From positions 1 to 9,261 of the forward strand of contig DATKFJ010000550.1 of NCBI GenBank assembly GCA_035511435.1: a stretch of DNA of 9,261 nt. Reading direction: 5' to 3'. A model generated the notes under the pieces. It was not told the origin of the DNA. It saw nothing but the letters and a program-made list of their open reading frames with translations, and ran no database searches. Positions 6,654 through 9,261 of the stretch are shown piece after piece. This DNA is from JAMXLO01 sp035511435 (GTDB lineage Bacteria; Pseudomonadota; Alphaproteobacteria; Acetobacterales; Acetobacteraceae). Every line of letters begins with the position of its first letter. Within the stretch, counting starts at the first letter, position 1. The translations under genes and the position numbers were made by a program.

Positions 6654-7244
6654 ATGCAAATCCTAGTCATCTACTGCCATCCAGTGGCGGAAAGTTTCGC
6701 CGCCTCGGCTCACCAGACCGTGCTGGAAGCGCTGAGGGCCGGCGGGCACAAGGTCACAGACGTCGATCTGTATGCCGAAAACTTCAATCCGGTGATGAGC
6801 CGGCAGGACCGGCTCGACTACCTCAACACCGAGAGCAACATCCGCCCGGTGCGGAAATACGACGAGCAGCTCGCCACGGCCGATGCCATCGTGTTGGTTT
6901 ATCCGGCGTGGTGGTACGGCATGCCGGCGATGTTGAAAGGCTATTTCGATCGCGTCTGGCTGCCGGGCGTTGCGTTCGACGTGACGCCGGACGGGCGCGT
7001 GGTGACCGAACGGTTGCAACGGATCCGCCGCATCATCGTCGTCACGACGTACGGCGGGCCGTGGTGGATGGTGCGCCTCGTGATCGGCGATCCCGCCCGC
7101 AAGGTTATTTCTCGGGCCGTGAGGGCACTATGCGCTCGTGGCTGCCGGGCAGACTGGTATGTCCAATACAACATGGATCGCGCCAGGGCGCACCAATTGA
7201 CGCGCTTCCTGGAGCGCGTGCGCGCCGGCTTGGCAAGGCTGTAG
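6654..7244 (+). CDS. Flavodoxin-fold NAD(P)H-dependent oxidoreductase (NQO/KefF-like)
   Basis: This 196-residue protein has the features of the Flavodoxin_2 family: FMN/FAD enzymes that reduce quinones or similar electrophiles with NAD(P)H in the cytoplasm. It begins with a beta strand and phosphate-binding loop, ILVIYCHPVAESF (3-15). Residues 78-108 give AIVLVYPAWWYGMPAML followed by KGYFDRVWLPGVAF, the family core, with the PxWWxGMPAxLKGxxDRV signature. TTYGGP (131-136) is the second flavin or substrate loop. The usual family length is 180-240 residues. The C-terminal helix ends with a run of Arg and Leu. ATG 6654 has only a weak upstream site; the gene lies 36 bases after the CobW-fragment gene, so translation may depend on co-transcription with it. 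No potassium-efflux (kefC) gene is nearby, so a KefF role is not supported. Substrate unknown. Confidence 0.93.
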   Translation: MQILVIYCHPVAESFAASAHQTVLEALRAGGHKVTDVDLYAENFNPVMSRQDRLDYLNTESNIRPVRKYDEQLATADAIVLVYPAWWYGMPAMLKGYFDRVWLPGVAFDVTPDGRVVTERLQRIRRIIVVTTYGGPWWMVRLVIGDPARKVISRAVRALCARGCRADWYVQYNMDRARAHQLTRFLERVRAGLARL

Positions 7245-7281
7245 GCGACCTGCGCCCGCTATATGCGATTGCCCCGACCAA

Positions 7282-7311
7282 CCAGGGTCAGACCGCTTTC
7301 GCGGCGCCTGG
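7282..7311 (+). terminator. Two-part hairpin after the oxidoreductase gene, weak terminator candidate
   Basis: An outer stem CCAGG (7282-7286) / CCTGG (7307-7311) encloses an inner stem CCGC (7293-7296) / GCGG (7301-7304) with a TTTC loop. It lies in the 118-base gap after the oxidoreductase stop. There is no T-run after it, so it may be a Rho-type end or only chance. Nothing else is recognisable in this gap except the AGGTG ribosome site of the next gene at 7353-7357. Confidence 0.25.
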
Positions 7312-7362
7312 GAAGGGAATAATCTGGGCGGCTGAAGAACAATTAACCAGCCAGGTGCCACC

Positions 7363-7929
7363 ATGGATGCCCAAACAGTCGCCAAGATGCATCGCCCCAG
7401 CGGCATGCCGTTCCGCTGCAACAAGATTGGCCACGTCGCGCTCTACGTGAAGGACCTGCAACGCTCGGCCAAATTCTACACCGAGGTGATGGGCTTCAAC
7501 ATTTCAGACGCCTACGGTGACAGCGTGCTGCCCGGCGGCGTCGTGTTCCTGCGTTGCAGCGCCGATCATCACGGCGTCGCACTGTTCCCGCTGCCGGAAG
7601 GCCAGGCACCGCAAGGCGGCCTGCACCATATGGCGTTCGAGGTATCCACACTGGACGAAGTGATCCGGGCACGTGACCACCTGCGCCGTCATGACGTACC
7701 TATCCATTTCGAAGGCCGACGCCGTGCCGGCGTGCAGCTTGCCATCGAATTCTGTGACCCGGACGGTCACAACCTCGAAATCTACTGGGGCATCGACCAG
7801 GTCGGCAGCGACGGCCGTGTGCGCCCACCCGAGGAATGGAAGGCCGCAGCCAGCCTGGAAGCGGCGATCGCCGATCCTGTCGTCGGCCAGGACACCACGG
7901 TGCAGGACCGCTCATTGCTGCACCAGTAA
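7363..7929 (+). CDS. VOC-family protein (glyoxalase / extradiol dioxygenase fold)
   Basis: This 188-residue protein has one vicinal-oxygen-chelate module made of two beta-alpha-beta-beta-beta units (about 20-75 and 84-143). The first unit opens with KIGHVALYVKDLQRSAKFY, giving metal ligand H24. The second opens with GLHHMAFEV, where H89 is the likely ligand, and ends with CDPDGHNLEIYWG, giving E139. This 2-His-1-Glu set and the DPDGHNLEIYW ending are typical of Fe(II) extradiol dioxygenases of the catechol 2,3-dioxygenase group, and also of other VOC enzymes, so the reaction is not settled. A tail of about 45 residues after the fold, with no motif I recognise, is longer than in minimal VOC proteins. 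ATG 7363 has AGGTG five bases before it. No other ring-degradation gene is visible, so the substrate is unknown. Confidence 0.9.
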   Translation: MDAQTVAKMHRPSGMPFRCNKIGHVALYVKDLQRSAKFYTEVMGFNISDAYGDSVLPGGVVFLRCSADHHGVALFPLPEGQAPQGGLHHMAFEVSTLDEVIRARDHLRRHDVPIHFEGRRRAGVQLAIEFCDPDGHNLEIYWGIDQVGSDGRVRPPEEWKAAASLEAAIADPVVGQDTTVQDRSLLHQ

Positions 7930-7953
7930 TCTGCTGCATCGCGCTGGTGTTTT
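7921..7953 (+). terminator. Probable intrinsic terminator of the VOC gene
   Basis: CACCAG (7921-7926, in the last codons) pairs with CTGGTG (7944-7949), followed at once by TTTT (7950-7953). The six-base-pair stem with a loop of 17 bases and short T-run is a modest but plausible rho-independent terminator. It overlaps the VOC stop codon at 7927-7929 and separates this gene from djlA. Confidence 0.5.
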
Positions 7954-7987
7954 GCCCGCGTAAACCTGCGCGTGGTAAGGGCAGGTG

Positions 7988-8767
7988 ATGGGATATTGGG
8001 GCAAGATCATCGGCGGCGTCGCGGGCTTCGCGATGGGTGGCCCGATGGGCGCGGTGTTCGGCGCCGCGCTGGGTCACGCGGCGGATTCCGGCGCTGTACC
8101 TAACGTGCGCCTGCCCTTCGGCGCGCAGGGCGCCTGGAATCCGGCGCGCGTCGCCGCGATGTTCAACCGGCGCGACCAGCTCTTCGCCATCTGTGTCGTC
8201 GTGCTGTCGGCCAAGCTCGCCAAGTGCGACGGAGCGGTGAATCGTGAGGAGATCGACGCATTCCGGCGTCAGTTCCGCATCCCGCCCGCGTCGTTGCGTG
8301 ACATTGGCCGCCTGTTCGACCAGGCACGTGACAGCGCCGACGGCTTTGAGCCATATGCCGCGCAGCTCGCCGACGTATTCGCCGACAATCATGGCATTCT
8401 GGAGGATGTGCTCGCAGCATTGTTCGTGATTGCGCGGTCCGATGGGGCGGTGAACGGCCGCGAACTCGACTTCCTGTCGCGCACGCATCAGAGATTCGGC
8501 CTGGATCAGGTTTCCTGGGACAGAGCGCGCGGCGCGATACCGCGTCAGCCGATGAGCGACGAACCGGACGCATACCTCGTACTCGGCGTGTCGCGTTCGG
8601 CGACCGTCGAGGAAATCCGCACGACCTGGAAACGTCTGATGCGGGAGAATCACCCCGACAGCCTGGCCTCGCGCGGTGTGCCAGCCGAATTCATCGAGCG
8701 CGCCAACGAAAAGGTCGCCCGCATCAACGCCGCCTGGGACCGGATCAAGCGCGAGCGCACTCTGTGA
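7988..8767 (+). CDS. djlA: DjlA-type membrane-anchored DnaJ co-chaperone with TerB domain
   Basis: DjlA proteins are inner-membrane J-domain co-chaperones that stimulate DnaK and are linked to envelope stress. The 259-residue product shows the whole layout. The N-terminus MGYWGKIIGG and the glycine-rich hydrophobic segment to about residue 31 closely follow E. coli DjlA, which begins with the same YWGKIIG core and inserts in the membrane. A TerB-like helical domain at about 62-172 carries two similar acidic turns, KCDGAVNREEI (79-89) and RSDGAVNGREL (150-160). A C-terminal J domain starts at DAYLVLGV (194-201), with H222-P-D224. E. coli DjlA is 271 residues, so this is full length. ATG 7988 has TAAGGG at 7976-7981; an in-frame GTG at 7985 is less likely. 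The stop overlaps the amidase start, implying translational coupling. Confidence 0.94.
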   Translation: MGYWGKIIGGVAGFAMGGPMGAVFGAALGHAADSGAVPNVRLPFGAQGAWNPARVAAMFNRRDQLFAICVVVLSAKLAKCDGAVNREEIDAFRRQFRIPPASLRDIGRLFDQARDSADGFEPYAAQLADVFADNHGILEDVLAALFVIARSDGAVNGRELDFLSRTHQRFGLDQVSWDRARGAIPRQPMSDEPDAYLVLGVSRSATVEEIRTTWKRLMRENHPDSLASRGVPAEFIERANEKVARINAAWDRIKRERTL

Positions 8768-9261
8768 CGCTGCAAATCCGGGAACTGCCAAGCCCGAATC
8801 ATGATGATCGGCCGACAGGCGTACCGATCGACATGCTGATCCTGCATTACACTGGCATGCAATGTGCGCAGGATGCGATCGATCGGCTGCGTGATCCGGT
8901 GGCGCGTGTGTCGTCGCATTACGTCGTGGACGAAGACGGCAGCGCACTGCGCCTCGTTCCGGAGGAACGGCGCGCGTGGCATGCCGGTGTGTCGTACTGG
9001 CGAGGCCAGTCGGAGTTGAACGCGCGCTCGATCGGCATCGAGATCGTCAATCCGGGCCACGAGTTCGGCTATTCGAACTTTCCGCCGCGCCAGATCGCGG
9101 CGGTGACGGCGCTGTGCCGCAGCATCTTCACGCGGTTTTCCGTGCCGCCCGAACGCGTGCTGGCGCATTCCGATGTTGCGCCCGGGCGCAAGCAGGATCC
9201 GGGCGAAAAATTTCCGTGGCGCACGCTGCACGATTCCGGCGTCGGCCACTGGGTCACGCCG
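8764..9261 (+). CDS. N-acetylmuramoyl-L-alanine amidase, Amidase_2 type (partial, C-terminus missing)
   Basis: This is a zinc amidase cutting the bond between N-acetylmuramic acid and L-alanine in peptidoglycan or its turnover fragments. The frame starts at GTG 8764 inside the djlA stop (GTGA overlap) and stays open for 166 codons to the window end. Zinc ligands are H28 (LILHYTG), H135 (LAHSDVAPGRK) and D145 (KQDPG). The catalytic glutamate is E93 (IGIEIVNPG), and K143 lies two residues before D145, the same arrangement as in AmpD. The WHAG motif (72-75) is also present. No signal peptide is seen, so a cytoplasmic, AmpD-like recycling enzyme is more likely than an exported AmiD, unless the true start is elsewhere. 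Coupling to djlA suggests a shared envelope-maintenance unit. A C-terminal extension or second domain beyond the window cannot be excluded. Confidence 0.95.
   Translation, partial: MTLQIRELPSPNHDDRPTGVPIDMLILHYTGMQCAQDAIDRLRDPVARVSSHYVVDEDGSALRLVPEERRAWHAGVSYWRGQSELNARSIGIEIVNPGHEFGYSNFPPRQIAAVTALCRSIFTRFSVPPERVLAHSDVAPGRKQDPGEKFPWRTLHDSGVGHWVTP

Noticed and set aside
6422..7450. 342-codon open frame overlapping the CobW-fragment and oxidoreductase genes in another frame
   Set aside because: Composition is Arg/Ala/Gly-rich without motifs, and it overlaps genes with recognisable domains.
7700..8947. 415-codon open frame antisense to the VOC, djlA and amidase genes
   Set aside because: It crosses three well-supported genes, its codons start opposite djlA third positions, and it has no recognisable motif.
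1..9261. Mobile elements, CRISPR arrays, tRNA/rRNA genes, defence or phage islands
   Set aside because: No transposase, integrase, repeat-spacer array, attachment duplication, cloverleaf or composition break was seen; all gene products are chromosomal-type.

Overview
The window is GC-rich, tightly packed bacterial chromosome with nine protein genes (two cut by the window edges) and no RNA gene, insertion sequence, CRISPR array or phage gene that I can see. Codon third positions are strongly G/C. A full-length cobalamin-dependent MetH preceded by an ArsR-type HTH/methyltransferase-fold regulator, a TerB-DnaJ (DjlA) gene coupled to an amidase, and a FabG-like reductase together suggest an alphaproteobacterium. 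A Rhodospirillales/Acetobacteraceae-like organism is my guess, at low confidence.

Layout. 1-607 (-): FabG-like short-chain dehydrogenase, C-terminus outside the window. 608-709: divergent intergenic region with a small dyad. 710-1216 (+): secreted four-cysteine protein of unknown function. 1226-1660 (-): small Ig-like lipoprotein, convergent with the previous gene. 1752-5249 (-): metH. 5260-6237 (-): SahR-type regulator, 10 bases upstream of metH and in one operon with it. 6233-6254: near-perfect 22-bp palindrome over the regulator's start region. 6261-6617 (+): small protein that looks like the GCxCC segment of a CobW/COG0523 GTPase without its GTPase motifs. 6654-7244 (+): flavodoxin-fold NAD(P)H oxidoreductase. 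7363-7929 (+): VOC (glyoxalase/extradiol dioxygenase fold) protein followed by a likely terminator. 7988-8767 (+): djlA-like membrane co-chaperone. 8764-9261 (+): N-acetylmuramoyl-L-alanine amidase, overlapping djlA by four bases and cut by the window end.

How it fits together. The centre is a methionine/SAM-cycle locus. MetH remethylates homocysteine. The regulator is probably a repressor that senses S-adenosylhomocysteine through its methyltransferase-like domain, and the palindrome is its probable operator. Because the palindrome lies between divergent genes, it could also control the CobW-fragment gene and perhaps the oxidoreductase behind it. That would tie a putative metal-handling small protein to a zinc- and cobalt-dependent enzyme. 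This divergent arrangement is the most interesting part of the window. The flanking genes (lipid or general reductase, envelope proteins, co-chaperone, peptidoglycan amidase) look like ordinary housekeeping or envelope functions.
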